This document shows, piece after piece, positions 8,437 to 16,104 of a stretch of DNA of 22,587 bases. The notes under the pieces were generated by a model that searched no databases, had not been told where the DNA came from, and saw only the letters and a list, made by a program, of their open reading frames with translations. Positions within the stretch are counted from its first letter, which is position 1. Every line of letters starts with the position of its first letter. The translations under genes and the position numbers were made by a program. This DNA comes from an uncultured Ilumatobacter sp. (GTDB lineage Bacteria; Actinomycetota; Acidimicrobiia; Acidimicrobiales; Ilumatobacteraceae), in assembly GCA_938049325.1 (NCBI GenBank), contig CALICC010000369.1:1-22587 (forward strand). Reading direction: 5' to 3'.

Positions 8437-10092
8437 TCATGAGCGTTCCCAGGGAGCAACGATGGGAAACTGCTCGGCGAAGAACGAAGCGAGGCGTTGC
8501 TCGCGCGCAGCGTCAGAACCCATGGCTGCGCTCGTCTCGTTGATACAGAACGTGTCCAGGTCGCCGCCAAACCGAATCCGATCGAGGTGCCAATCGAGCC
8601 GTCCCGACTCCACGTGCACGTACTCGGTGGCGATGTCGCCGAACACGGCCCTGCGGGTTGCGATCGCCAGGTGCTGCCCGAACGACGCCGCCGTGCTGAC
8701 GTCGGTCGACGAGCGGAACCGGCTCAGCTGCGTTCGCTGCACGATCTCAGCGAAGTCACGTTCCATGTCGAAGCACACACTCTTCAGGAGGGGATACGGC
8801 GAGTGATACGGCTTGTCGGTGACGACCCGACCGAATCGCTCGGCGAGCAGTTCGCGACCGCGACGAGCTCCGGTGTCGACGGCAAGCGTCTGGTCGTCTT
8901 CGATTCCCGGCGGACGAGCGCCGCTCGAGAAAACCCGAGCCAAACCGTTCGGCGTGAAGAAGAGTTCGGGGCGAACGGAGCGGCCCACGAACATGTCGTC
9001 GTTGAAGTAGATGAATTGCTCGGCCAGACCCTCGATGCGGTGCAGCGCGGCCTCGATCGCGTGCGAGTTGAAGGTCGGGAGCGCCTCGGCTGGGAGGATG
9101 TCGCCGTGGTCGACGATTCTGACCCGGTCGTCAGCGTCGGCGAGCCAGTCGGGACGTTGCCCTGCCGTGACGATCCAGATCGTGCGGACCCACCCGCAGT
9201 TCGCCCAGACCGAGCGCAACGAGTACAGCAACTCGTCGCGGCTGCGATAGCGCGCCGGGTCGAGCGCCGTGTCGTCGAGTTGTCGGCCTTCGGCTTGAGC
9301 GGTTGCTCGAAACGACTCCAGCCACTCGGGGTCGGCCCCGTCGACCCACGTGTAGACGATGTCGATCGGGTCTGCGACGGTCTCGAAGTTCGCGCCAACC
9401 GGAAACGCCGTGTTGCCGGGGTACGGACGCCCATCGATCGTCTCGACCGTCGACGGGCAACGCTGATCGAACCGTTCGTGCCCGCGTGTGCCGACCTTTT
9501 CGAGTTGACCAGAGGTGCCAATGCTCCAGAATGTCAACTCCGTCCCCTGGCCGTTGCCGACCGCATGGGCGCCCCACGAATGAGCTCGGAACACAACCCA
9601 TGACCGCGCTCGACGCACGTGACGGCTCGAGCCGACCGTGGCCAGTGGTTCGACACCGCGGCGACTGCCGTCTTCCCACTCGAGAAACCATCCAGCGCTC
9701 CCGAGTTCTGCGAGCGCGTCGAGCGCTCTCCCACGGTCCACGAGCCGAAGCCCAAAGCTGAGCCCGTCACCTCGACGGCTGGTCACGAAGTGATCGATGC
9801 TCGCTCGATCGAGCTGTGCGGTGACCTCGGTTGCGACGAAGTGACCGAGCTCGTGCATCGACCGGTCGAGGTCGCCGGCGGTCACCAGCCGTCTCCCCCC
9901 GAGTCGGCCGATCGGCGATGACTCGGAGCCTTGCCCGAGAACCGGGAGTCGACGTGCAGAGGCTTCGGCCGTGGTGGTCGACGCACGGAGTGCTGCGGTG
10001 CGCCGAACGAGATCCAGCACGGGCGGCGGCAGTCGACGATCGACTCGATAGCGCTGCACCAGCCCACGCAGTCGCCGCAGCTTCGATCGCAT
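8437..10092 (-). CDS. Stealth-family sugar-phosphate transferase (capsular phosphoglycan synthesis)
   Basis: A 551-residue protein with the four Stealth conserved regions. CR1 is DPIDIVYTWVDGAD (residues 241-254). CR2 is RSRDELLYSLRSV plus WVRTIWIVTAGQRP (283-314). YFNDDMF is at 362-368, and a CR3/CR4 stretch runs from about 428 to 540 with FCINETSAA near 515. Stealth proteins transfer hexose-1-phosphate to build phosphodiester-linked capsule or teichoic-like polymers (for example CpsY/SacB and N-acetylglucosamine-1-phosphotransferase relatives). About 240 residues precede CR1, as in several actinobacterial members; this part has no motif I recognise. The ATG lies 7 nt after a TAGCAT -10 with no Shine-Dalgarno, so it likely starts a leaderless operon of four genes. 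Its presence argues for phosphate in the polymer backbone. Confidence 0.93.
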   Translation of the reverse strand: MRSKLRRLRGLVQRYRVDRRLPPPVLDLVRRTAALRASTTTAEASARRLPVLGQGSESSPIGRLGGRRLVTAGDLDRSMHELGHFVATEVTAQLDRASIDHFVTSRRGDGLSFGLRLVDRGRALDALAELGSAGWFLEWEDGSRRGVEPLATVGSSRHVRRARSWVVFRAHSWGAHAVGNGQGTELTFWSIGTSGQLEKVGTRGHERFDQRCPSTVETIDGRPYPGNTAFPVGANFETVADPIDIVYTWVDGADPEWLESFRATAQAEGRQLDDTALDPARYRSRDELLYSLRSVWANCGWVRTIWIVTAGQRPDWLADADDRVRIVDHGDILPAEALPTFNSHAIEAALHRIEGLAEQFIYFNDDMFVGRSVRPELFFTPNGLARVFSSGARPPGIEDDQTLAVDTGARRGRELLAERFGRVVTDKPYHSPYPLLKSVCFDMERDFAEIVQRTQLSRFRSSTDVSTAASFGQHLAIATRRAVFGDIATEYVHVESGRLDWHLDRIRFGGDLDTFCINETSAAMGSDAAREQRLASFFAEQFPIVAPWERS

Positions 10093-10105
10093 CGCAGCGA
10101 TGCTA
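10090..10105 (-). promoter_or_regulatory. Leaderless promoter of the Stealth operon
   Basis: On minus, TAGCAT (10105-10100), then seven bases CGCTGCG, then ATG (10092-10090). There is no Shine-Dalgarno. The 7-nt gap puts the expected transcription start at or next to the A of the ATG. No convincing -35. Confidence 0.6.
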
Positions 10106-10116
10106 ACGGCGCACCG

Positions 10117-10989
10117 TCACACGATGGGCGGACGCCGCAGCGCTGTCAACCGGGCCACGCCGCGCCAACTGATCGGCCGGCGTCGAACCGGCATCCTCCA
10201 GCCGCTCCGCCATCCCTGCACGTAGCGCTGACGGCACTCACCTCGGGGTGCGCGTCTCGCCCCGAGGATCAACCACAGCCCAACGTGGAGACCGGCAACA
10301 GGCCACGGCAACGTACGCCTGGCGACCAGTACCCGGTTCCTCCCCGTCAGTTCCCACCCGTCGGCGTGTCGCTCGATCGTTGTCCGCGGATGGAACACCT
10401 CGACATCGGCCAGGTACGTGATCTTCCAACCGGCGTCGACGAGACGCCAGCTCAGCTCGACCTCCTCGTGGCCATAGAACAACTCACCGAAGTAGCCGCC
10501 AACTGCGTCGTAGGCCTCGCGGCGAACCGCACACGCCCCACCGAGGAAGAACGCCACATCGCCCGAGCGTCCGGGATCCTTGCCGCCGAGTCGTGGAACG
10601 TGGCGCCTCGCTGTCTCGCCGTCTTCGTCCACCAGCCGGAGCGCGACCGCGCCGAGCTGAGGGTCCCGCTCGAACGCGTCGAGGATCGCTGACGTCGAAC
10701 CGCGCATCACTGCGTCGTCATCAAGAAACCCGACGATTGGCGTCTCCAACTCGGCCAGGCCGCGATCGCGGCCGGCAGGTACCCCGACATTTTCGGCCAG
10801 GTGCACCACCGAAAGGTTGTCTGCCATCTCGTTGCCCGCGGTGCCTGCCGGGGCTCCGTTCGCAACCACGACCACCTGCGGATCCACGTCGCCGGACGCC
10901 AGCGAGTCGATCGCTGCGGCAAGTTCGGCGGGACGGCGACCGGTGGTGAGAATCACCCATCCCATGTCCAACAAGTGAGCAATGGCCAC
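10117..10989 (-). CDS. Family 2 glycosyltransferase
   Basis: A GT2-family glycosyltransferase of about 290 residues. WVILTTGRRPAELAAAI opens the fold at about residue 11, ENVGVPAGRDRGL is the sugar-nucleotide loop, FLDDDAV at 88-94 is the DxD metal site, and FYGHEEVELSWRL near 166 is the ED-like catalytic-base segment. This pattern is typical of rhamnosyl- and other GT2 transferases. The start chosen is GTG 10989, which lies 6 nt after TATCGT (a leaderless arrangement). ATG 10965 would give a compact 282-residue protein and is also possible; TTG 11022 upstream is unlikely because it precedes the -10. It is divergent from the ABC transporter genes. Its stop is 24 nt before the Stealth start. 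Confidence 0.87.
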   Translation of the reverse strand: MAIAHLLDMGWVILTTGRRPAELAAAIDSLASGDVDPQVVVVANGAPAGTAGNEMADNLSVVHLAENVGVPAGRDRGLAELETPIVGFLDDDAVMRGSTSAILDAFERDPQLGAVALRLVDEDGETARRHVPRLGGKDPGRSGDVAFFLGGACAVRREAYDAVGGYFGELFYGHEEVELSWRLVDAGWKITYLADVEVFHPRTTIERHADGWELTGRNRVLVARRTLPWPVAGLHVGLWLILGARRAPRGECRQRYVQGWRSGWRMPVRRRPISWRGVARLTALRRPPIV

Positions 10990-11067
10990 GTGCGGACGAT
11001 ACTTGCGTTCTGCCGACGCCAATCGCCACCAACCCTGGGGCCGTGCTCGTTACAGTGATGCCCGATG
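10987..11067. promoter_or_regulatory. Divergent pair of leaderless promoters
   Basis: On minus, TATCGT (11001-10996) is 6 nt before GTG 10989. On plus, TACAGT (11051-11056) is 8 nt before ATG 11065. Only 49 bp separate the two -10 elements, so the promoters share upstream DNA and are probably regulated together. A weak minus -35, TTGGCG, is at 11022-11017. Confidence 0.5.
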
Positions 11068-11922
11068 CCTGGAACCGCCCAACTGGGACAGAGCGAACTT
11101 CGCGATGCACACGAGTCAGCGCGACTCATTCCGTACCTTCGCGAGGTCTGGGCTCGCCGTGGCTACATCTGGTACGTCTCTCTCAATGAGCTGCGAACTC
11201 GGCAGATCACGAATGTCCTCGGCAACCTCTGGCACCTGCTCAATCCACTCCTGACGATCGGCGTTTACTACATCATCTTCGGGCTGCTCTTGAAGGTCAC
11301 TCGGGGCACCGAGAACTTCTTGCTCTTCTTGACCGTCGGCCTGTTCGTGTTCCAGTTCACGCAGAAGGCCACCATCGACGGCGCCCGCTCCATCGTCAGC
11401 AACACCAGCCTCCTCAAAGGCGTGAAGTTCCCGCGAGCGATCCTCCCGATCACGGCCACCGTGACCGAGTTCGTCGCGTCTCTGACGACCTACTTGATGA
11501 TGTTCGTCATCTTGCTCATCGGTGGCGAGTCACCGCGTTGGACGTGGCTGTTGTTCCCGTTGGTGATCATCTTGCAGACGGTCTTCAATCTCGGTACCTC
11601 GATGGTCGCGGCGCGAATGACCACCCACTTTCGCGACACCACGCAGATACTCCCGTTCGTGTTCCGTCTGCTGCTCTACGGTTCGGGCGTCATCTACAGC
11701 GTCGACGCCTACGTCGAAGACAACCCCGGAGCGGAACTGCTCTTCACCTTGAATCCGATGTATTGCCTCATCACGATGGCGCGTTGGACGATCTTCGGAT
11801 CGAACGTGGACGCACCAATTGACCCGGCCGTCATCGTGTCAGGGATCGTGTGGTCGGTTGGATCTGCTGTTCTCGGATTCCTCTGGTTCCGTGCTGCCGA
11901 GGAAAGATATGCCCGTGACTGA
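11065..11922 (+). CDS. ABC-2 type polysaccharide export permease (Wzm/TagG-like)
   Basis: A 285-residue integral membrane permease of the ABC-2 class that exports lipid-linked O-antigen, teichoic acid or capsule chains. The N-terminus carries a short amphipathic stretch (LREVWARRGYIWYVSLNELRTR split over residues 25-46), then NVLGNLWHLLNPLL, the classic first-helix signature of Wzm/TagG. About six membrane helices follow. KGVKFPRAILP, the cytoplasmic coupling segment, lies near residue 117. HFRDTTQILPF and LLYGSGVIYS near 190-210 and LNPM near 230 are also family hallmarks. The ATG at 11065 follows a TACAGT -10 by 8 nt. Its last 14 nt overlap the start of the ATPase gene, so the pair is a single unit. 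Confidence 0.93.
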   Translation: MPGTAQLGQSELRDAHESARLIPYLREVWARRGYIWYVSLNELRTRQITNVLGNLWHLLNPLLTIGVYYIIFGLLLKVTRGTENFLLFLTVGLFVFQFTQKATIDGARSIVSNTSLLKGVKFPRAILPITATVTEFVASLTTYLMMFVILLIGGESPRWTWLLFPLVIILQTVFNLGTSMVAARMTTHFRDTTQILPFVFRLLLYGSGVIYSVDAYVEDNPGAELLFTLNPMYCLITMARWTIFGSNVDAPIDPAVIVSGIVWSVGSAVLGFLWFRAAEERYARD

Positions 11923-12679
11923 GCTCAGCGCTCCCACCGGCGCACCCGAGATCGCTCCGGCACCCATCAGCGTCGCGATCGACTCAGTCGACGTGAAGTA
12001 TCGCGTGTTCGAAGAACGGTACTTCTCGATGCGCGACCTCGTCAGCGGCGGCTTCAAGATGCGTCGGTCGACCGACATCCACGCCGTCCAGAATCTGTCG
12101 CTCGACATCACAACCGGAGAGGCCGTTGGCATCGTCGGTTCGAACGGCTCAGGCAAGTCGTCGCTGCTCCGGGCGATCGCAGGTCTTCAATCGATCCAGT
12201 CGGGGTCGATCAAGGTCCGGGGGCAAGCTCAGCTGCTCGGCGTGAACGCCGCCCTCAAACCGCTGCTCTCCGGCTATCGCAACATCATGCTCGGTGGCCT
12301 CGCCATGGGGCTCGACCGCGAAGAGATCGAAGCCGAGATGGACAACATCGTTGAGTTCTCCGGCCTCGGCAACGCCATGAATCGACCGATGAACACGTAT
12401 TCGTCGGGCATGGCCGCGCGTCTGGCGTTCTCGATCGCCACCATCCGCGTTCCGGACATCTTGCTCATCGACGAAGCACTGGCGGTCGGCGACAAGGACT
12501 TCCGTGAGAAGAGCTTGCAGCGCATCAGTGACATCCGTGCGCAGGCGGGCACCGTCATCATGGTGACCCACAGCCTCGGCGAGATTCGGGCGTCGTGCAC
12601 GCGTGCCGTGTGGTTGGAGAAGGGCGTGCTCCGTGCGGATGGCGCCGTCGACGACGTCTTGAACTCCTACGAGGAGTGA
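11909..12679 (+). CDS. ABC transporter ATPase for polysaccharide export (Wzt/TagH-like, no C-terminal glycan-binding domain)
   Basis: A 256-residue ATPase partner of the preceding permease. The ATG at 11909 is set by GAGGAAAG just upstream and overlaps the permease by 14 nt. The Walker A is GSNGSGKSS (residues 77-85), the signature is YSSGMAARLAFS (typical of Wzt/TagH, where LSGGQ becomes YSSGM), the Walker B is ILLIDEALAVGD, and the switch histidine is in MVTHS. The N-terminal VDVKYRVFEERYFSMRDL includes the helix contact seen in this subfamily. At 256 residues it lacks the C-terminal domain with which Wzt of E. coli O8/O9a recognises capped chains, so export should not depend on recognition of a terminal methyl or phosphate by this protein. 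Confidence 0.94.
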   Translation: MPVTELSAPTGAPEIAPAPISVAIDSVDVKYRVFEERYFSMRDLVSGGFKMRRSTDIHAVQNLSLDITTGEAVGIVGSNGSGKSSLLRAIAGLQSIQSGSIKVRGQAQLLGVNAALKPLLSGYRNIMLGGLAMGLDREEIEAEMDNIVEFSGLGNAMNRPMNTYSSGMAARLAFSIATIRVPDILLIDEALAVGDKDFREKSLQRISDIRAQAGTVIMVTHSLGEIRASCTRAVWLEKGVLRADGAVDDVLNSYEE

Positions 12680-12762
12680 CCTGCGAGCGAGGCGCTAGCC
12701 ACCTCGTTCTCATGCGTCGATCGCACCTGTTCGTTGCCGAGGCGAGGTGCGTCCCAGGCCAC

Positions 12763-12778
12763 TATGGTCGGCCGCATG
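12763..12778 (+). promoter_or_regulatory. Leaderless promoter of galE
   Basis: TATGGT (12763-12768), seven bases, then ATG 12776. No Shine-Dalgarno is present. This supports the shorter start of the epimerase and a promoter separate from the transporter genes, 96 bp upstream. Confidence 0.6.
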
Positions 12779-13780
12779 ACCGCGACATCCTCACTCGACG
12801 GAACCGTGCTCGTGACCGGCGGTGCCGGCTACATCGGATCGCACACCGTTCGTTCGCTTCGCGAAGCCGGCCGTGACGTCGTCGTACTCGATTCGTTGGA
12901 GCTCGGACGCCGAGAGGCCGTGATCGATGCACCCCTCGTCGTCGGCGATATTGCAGACCGTGATCTCGTGGTCGCCACATGCAATGAACACGGCGTCACG
13001 CAACTCGTTCACTTCGCCGCGTACAAGGCAGTTGGCGAGTCGATGGAGCAGCCAGCCAAGTACTGGCGCAACAACGTCGCTGGCTCCGTCGAGTTGTACG
13101 AGGCAGCCATGGCTGCCGGAGTCCAAGACGTCGTGTTTTCGTCGTCGTGTTCGGTGAACGGCACCCCCGAGATCACACCCGTGACCGAGACTGCGCCGAT
13201 TCACCCTGAGAGCGTGTACGCGGAGTCCAAGGCAATGGTCGAGCGGATCCTGTACTGGTACGGCCAGACATCGGGACTCAACTCGGTGGCGCTGCGCTAT
13301 TTCAATGCCGCAGGAGCGAGCTTCGACGCCCGGATCGGCGAGGATTGGGCCTATTCGCAGAACCTCGTGCCACTGGCGATGAAGGCCGTGCTGCTGAAGG
13401 ATCGTGAGCTGAGCGTGTTCGGCAACGACTACGACACGCCGGATGGCACCTGCATCCGCGACTACATCCACGTCGCCGACCTCGCCGACGCTCACGTGAA
13501 ATCGCTCGACTACCTCGGTCGCGGCGGAGCGTCAACGGCGGTCAACGTCGGAACCGGCATCGGGTCGTCAGTGCTCGACGTGCTCAACGCGACAGCTGCA
13601 GCTGCAGGTGAACCGGTGCCGTACAGCATTGCGCCACGGCGTGACGGCGACCCGGTCACCACGTACGCCGACCCTCGTTTCGCGGAGGAAACCATCGGCT
13701 GGACGGCGCAATACGGGCTGACCGAGATCATCGACTCCGCGTTTGCATGGCACAAGAGTCAGGTCGACCTCGGTCGCTGA
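12776..13780 (+). CDS. galE: UDP-glucose 4-epimerase
   Basis: A 334-residue short-chain dehydrogenase/reductase-fold epimerase interconverting UDP-glucose and UDP-galactose (or the N-acetyl forms) with bound NAD. TGGAGYIGS at residues 14-22 binds NAD. HFAAYKAVGES follows. SSSCSVNG near 124 is the catalytic Ser region, where the usual VYG is VNG. YAESK gives the Tyr148/Lys152 catalytic pair, and RYFNAAGA and DGTCIRDYIHVADLADAH are GalE hallmarks. Length is normal. The start is fixed by the -10 seven bases upstream; an upstream in-frame ATG at 12734 precedes the promoter. It likely supplies UDP-galactose for the neighbouring glycosyltransferases. It could instead act on UDP-GlcNAc; sequence alone does not decide. 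Confidence 0.94.
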   Translation: MTATSSLDGTVLVTGGAGYIGSHTVRSLREAGRDVVVLDSLELGRREAVIDAPLVVGDIADRDLVVATCNEHGVTQLVHFAAYKAVGESMEQPAKYWRNNVAGSVELYEAAMAAGVQDVVFSSSCSVNGTPEITPVTETAPIHPESVYAESKAMVERILYWYGQTSGLNSVALRYFNAAGASFDARIGEDWAYSQNLVPLAMKAVLLKDRELSVFGNDYDTPDGTCIRDYIHVADLADAHVKSLDYLGRGGASTAVNVGTGIGSSVLDVLNATAAAAGEPVPYSIAPRRDGDPVTTYADPRFAEETIGWTAQYGLTEIIDSAFAWHKSQVDLGR

Positions 13781-13812
13781 CCGAGCGATCTCCGATTGAC
13801 ATCGCCGATGTC
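13769..13812 (+). terminator. Two small hairpins at the end of galE
   Basis: CTCGGTC-GCT-GACCGAG (13769-13785) is a perfect 7-bp hairpin that includes the galE stop codon. GACATC-GCC-GATGTC (13798-13812) is a perfect 6-bp hairpin directly after it. No T-run. A tandem, weak terminator is plausible. Confidence 0.4.
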
Positions 13813-13861
13813 GGCGCGGCGTCGTGTTGGTCACCCGACGGCTGACGTCGCCTGCCGGGCC

Positions 13862-13885
13862 CGCGTTCATTGCAGGGATGACGCG
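13862..13885 (-). terminator. Possible terminator hairpin of the hydrolase-fold gene
   Basis: CGCGT (13862-13866) pairs with ACGCG (13881-13885), extended inward by CAT/ATG after a one-base bulge. It lies 12 nt beyond the minus-strand stop codon. No T-run; low certainty. Confidence 0.35.
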
Positions 13886-13896
13886 TGCGAGACCTG

Positions 13897-14679
13897 TCAG
13901 GTGGACGAGCTTGGGTGATGTTGCACCGACCGCATGCGGTCGAGCCAGCCGAGCAGCACCGCAATCGCTCGAGGGTCATGGCGCAGCCGATGACCGGCGC
14001 CTGGCAGCAAGCTCAGCTCAGCAGCACCGTGCGCATTGACCAGTTGCCGAGCGTCTGACACCGGCACGCTGTCGTCGTCGTCACCGTGCATCACCAACAT
14101 CGGCCTCGGTGCAAACCGTCGAGCGGACGCGACAGGACGAAAGCGGCGGAACTCGCGTGCCCACTCGTCGACCGACGCCGGAAACTTCCGGTCGTGAATC
14201 GCACCGATCTCACGGGCGTGCTCGAGCAGACGCCGCGGGTGCTGCGCCCAGTCGTCGAAATCCGCACGCGGACTCAAGAGCCCGACGGCCGACACTCGGG
14301 GATCGTCAGCTCCGACACACACGGCGATCGAGCCGCCTGTGTTCGTACCAAGGAGAATGACACCCTTCGGTTCGCTGACCGACATGAGGTGGGTGATCGC
14401 CGCCCGAAGGTCATCGACCCAGCCCTGCAGCGAGAAGTCGCCCTCGCTGCGGCCGCAGCCGCGAAAGTTGAAGGTCATCGTGACGCAGCCGAGTTCACTG
14501 GCGGCTCGATCCATCAGCTGAGGAAACGTTCCGCCCGATCGCTCGGCGTCGAGCTGCCCGATGGGAAATCCGTGGCACAGGATGACCCCCGGCCCGACAC
14601 TCACTTCACCGGGCGGCCGACTGATGTGACATGCCAATTCATGGCCGTGTGAGGCGAACGTGGAGTCCATCACTGACAT
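13897..14679 (-). CDS. Alpha/beta-hydrolase-fold protein with Asn at the nucleophile position
   Basis: A 260-residue alpha/beta-hydrolase-fold protein. ILCHGFPIG gives the HGF oxyanion segment and MTFNFRGCGRSEGDF is typical of the family. The nucleophile elbow reads LLGTNTGGS: residues 111-115 are G-T-N-T-G where GxSxG is expected, so the catalytic serine is replaced by asparagine (codon AAC, 14343-14341). MLVMHGDDDDSVPV (acid) and GAGHRLRHDP (histidine) remain. It may be a non-hydrolytic or altered enzyme, or another residue may take over. The start is ATG 14679, with GAGGT about 9 nt upstream; ATG 14670 is the alternative. The distant upstream frame to 14769 is not supported. It is convergent with galE and its role is unknown. 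Confidence 0.85.
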   Translation of the reverse strand: MSVMDSTFASHGHELACHISRPPGEVSVGPGVILCHGFPIGQLDAERSGGTFPQLMDRAASELGCVTMTFNFRGCGRSEGDFSLQGWVDDLRAAITHLMSVSEPKGVILLGTNTGGSIAVCVGADDPRVSAVGLLSPRADFDDWAQHPRRLLEHAREIGAIHDRKFPASVDEWAREFRRFRPVASARRFAPRPMLVMHGDDDDSVPVSDARQLVNAHGAAELSLLPGAGHRLRHDPRAIAVLLGWLDRMRSVQHHPSSST

Positions 14680-14722
14680 CGACGCTGACCTCGACTTTGA
14701 CCCTGGGCTCGGTGTGACCGAA

Positions 14723-14950
14723 CTACGCGCGGGGCTTCCGATGGCGGCGGGTCTTGCCGGGCGTAGCAAGCGTGTACCCGCGGTTGCGAGCCTCGACGAC
14801 CGTGTCGGGACCGAAGGTCAGGCCGACGCCCTCGTCTGCGATCTCGTTGATCGTGTCGTCGTCGTCCCATGTGGTGAGGTCGTAGACGAGTTGCGTTCGC
14901 TTGTCTCCGATGAAGCGGAAACCCTCGAATTTGGGGTGGTGATCCATCAC
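14723..14950 (-). CDS. Small protein of unknown function (75 residues)
   Basis: Not recognised. A soluble, compact 75-residue protein. HHPKFEGFRFIGDKRTQLVYDLTTW (here in two parts: HHPKFEGFRFIG from residue 4, DKRTQLVYDLTTW after it) reads like a real folded segment, followed by DDDDTINEIADEGVGLTFGPDTVVEARNRGY and a basic tail KTRRHRKPRA. The start is GTG 14950, directly followed by an ATG codon. TAAGTT ends exactly 7 nt upstream of the GTG, the same leaderless layout as other genes here, so the longer frame to 15118 is rejected. It stands 44 nt upstream of the hydrolase-fold gene and 50 nt after the acyltransferase operon, in the same direction. The basic tail could contact nucleic acid or membrane, but that is speculation. 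Confidence 0.72.
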   Translation of the reverse strand: MMDHHPKFEGFRFIGDKRTQLVYDLTTWDDDDTINEIADEGVGLTFGPDTVVEARNRGYTLATPGKTRRHRKPRA

Positions 14951-14970
14951 ACCGTCCAACTTAGCTGGAC
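14948..14970 (-). promoter_or_regulatory. Leaderless promoter with overlapping inverted repeat (small-protein gene)
   Basis: On minus, TAAGTT (14963-14958), seven bases, GTG 14950. The -10 is enclosed by a perfect inverted repeat, GTCCA (14954-14958) and TGGAC (14966-14970), 7 nt apart. A dimeric repressor bound there would block the promoter; this is inference. Confidence 0.5.
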
Positions 14971-15000
14971 CCGCTCGTAACGCGACTGTTGCCGCGGCGC

Positions 15001-16104
15001 TCATGCATTGCGACAGAGGTCGACGGCGACGTCGAATCCGAAGTCGTCGCGCAGTCCGAGTGGAGAGCACGACCCAGTCGACGCATCTCCCAACTCCGCG
15101 AGCCCACGCGCGACCCACTCGGTCACCACGGCGGCCGCATCGCTCTCGACATGGGTGAAGTCGACGAAGCGGCGGTCGCCCAACGCCCGCGGCATCAGCA
15201 TCACATCCACGCCGAGCCGTTCACCGAGCGAACGAATGCTGGAGCTGACCACATTGGCGTCGGCGTCCCCGCCGGGAAGCTGGTCGCGGAAACGATTCGG
15301 CAGCGGCAGTTCGACGAGCACAACCTCGACTCCGGACGCTTGCAGCGTCTCGATCGTTGTCGCGATCGCGTCGACGTCGGCGTCATCGATCCCAAAGCCG
15401 TCGAGGCGGGTCCGGGTGATCGCGCGACGTTCTGCCCCGACATCCACGCCGAAGTCAACCCGCTCACCGTCGGGCCCGGTGGTCGCTCGCGCCTGATCGA
15501 ACCGGCGGTCGCGAGCGTCAGCGTCGGTCCCGAACAGCGCGGTCGGACTGCGCAAGATGCGCCGCGACTCGACGAGTTGCGACACCGAACCAACCCGTCG
15601 GTCGACCTCGGCCAACAGTCCCCCGCGCGTTTCCACCGCTGACCGGTACGCCACGAGTTGGTCGTCGCCATAGGCGGTCGAGAAGTCGAGTGGCGAGAGC
15701 CCCCAAACGATCAGATCGGGGTCGAGCCGCGGCACGACTTCATCGACCAGCCACGGCCCCATCACCGTCGGCACGGCGCCGGCCAACGACGCGTTGAACG
15801 ACGACCGACCACTGTCGTCGACGCGTTCGAAGACCGACGGGACGAACGCTTGTCCGGCCGACGACGTGCCCGCGAAGACCACCTCCGCCCGGCGGTCATC
15901 GGCGTCCATCGCCTCGATGCGCAGCTGCGCGCCCGCGTCGATCCACCGGATCTCCGGCACGGCAGCGGGGACGACGACACGAGCGGCGATCTCTGCGAGA
16001 ACGACGATGGCAACGAATGCACCGAGCCATCGGCTCAGCCCGCGCCGACGCGCGCCCAACTGGATGCGGCCGTCGTGGGCGGTATCGAGTCGCGACGGTG
16101 CCAT
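15001..16104 (-). CDS. Membrane-anchored SGNH-hydrolase-like protein (acyltransfer partner)
   Basis: A 367-residue protein with one N-terminal membrane helix (about residues 26-47) and an extracytoplasmic SGNH/GDSL-like domain. EVVFAGTSSAGQAF (GTS, Ser81) stands for the block I GDS serine. FNASLAGAVP gives the block II/III glycine and Asn. VDFTH (D315-x-x-H318) is the block V Asp-His pair. Such proteins (AlgX/AlgJ, PatB, DltD-like partners) move or remove acetyl groups on exported polysaccharides together with an MBOAT protein. The ATG shares one base with the stop of the MBOAT gene (TGATG), so translation is coupled. It could act as the terminal O-acetyltransferase. An esterase role is the alternative. 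Family call is motif-based and the sequence is divergent. Confidence 0.8.
   Translation of the reverse strand: MAPSRLDTAHDGRIQLGARRRGLSRWLGAFVAIVVLAEIAARVVVPAAVPEIRWIDAGAQLRIEAMDADDRRAEVVFAGTSSAGQAFVPSVFERVDDSGRSSFNASLAGAVPTVMGPWLVDEVVPRLDPDLIVWGLSPLDFSTAYGDDQLVAYRSAVETRGGLLAEVDRRVGSVSQLVESRRILRSPTALFGTDADARDRRFDQARATTGPDGERVDFGVDVGAERRAITRTRLDGFGIDDADVDAIATTIETLQASGVEVVLVELPLPNRFRDQLPGGDADANVVSSSIRSLGERLGVDVMLMPRALGDRRFVDFTHVESDAAAVVTEWVARGLAELGDASTGSCSPLGLRDDFGFDVAVDLCRNA

Noticed and set aside
8438..8440. ATGA overlap at the end of the Stealth gene as start of the next glycosyltransferase
   Set aside because: That ATG is in a different frame and stops after seven codons.
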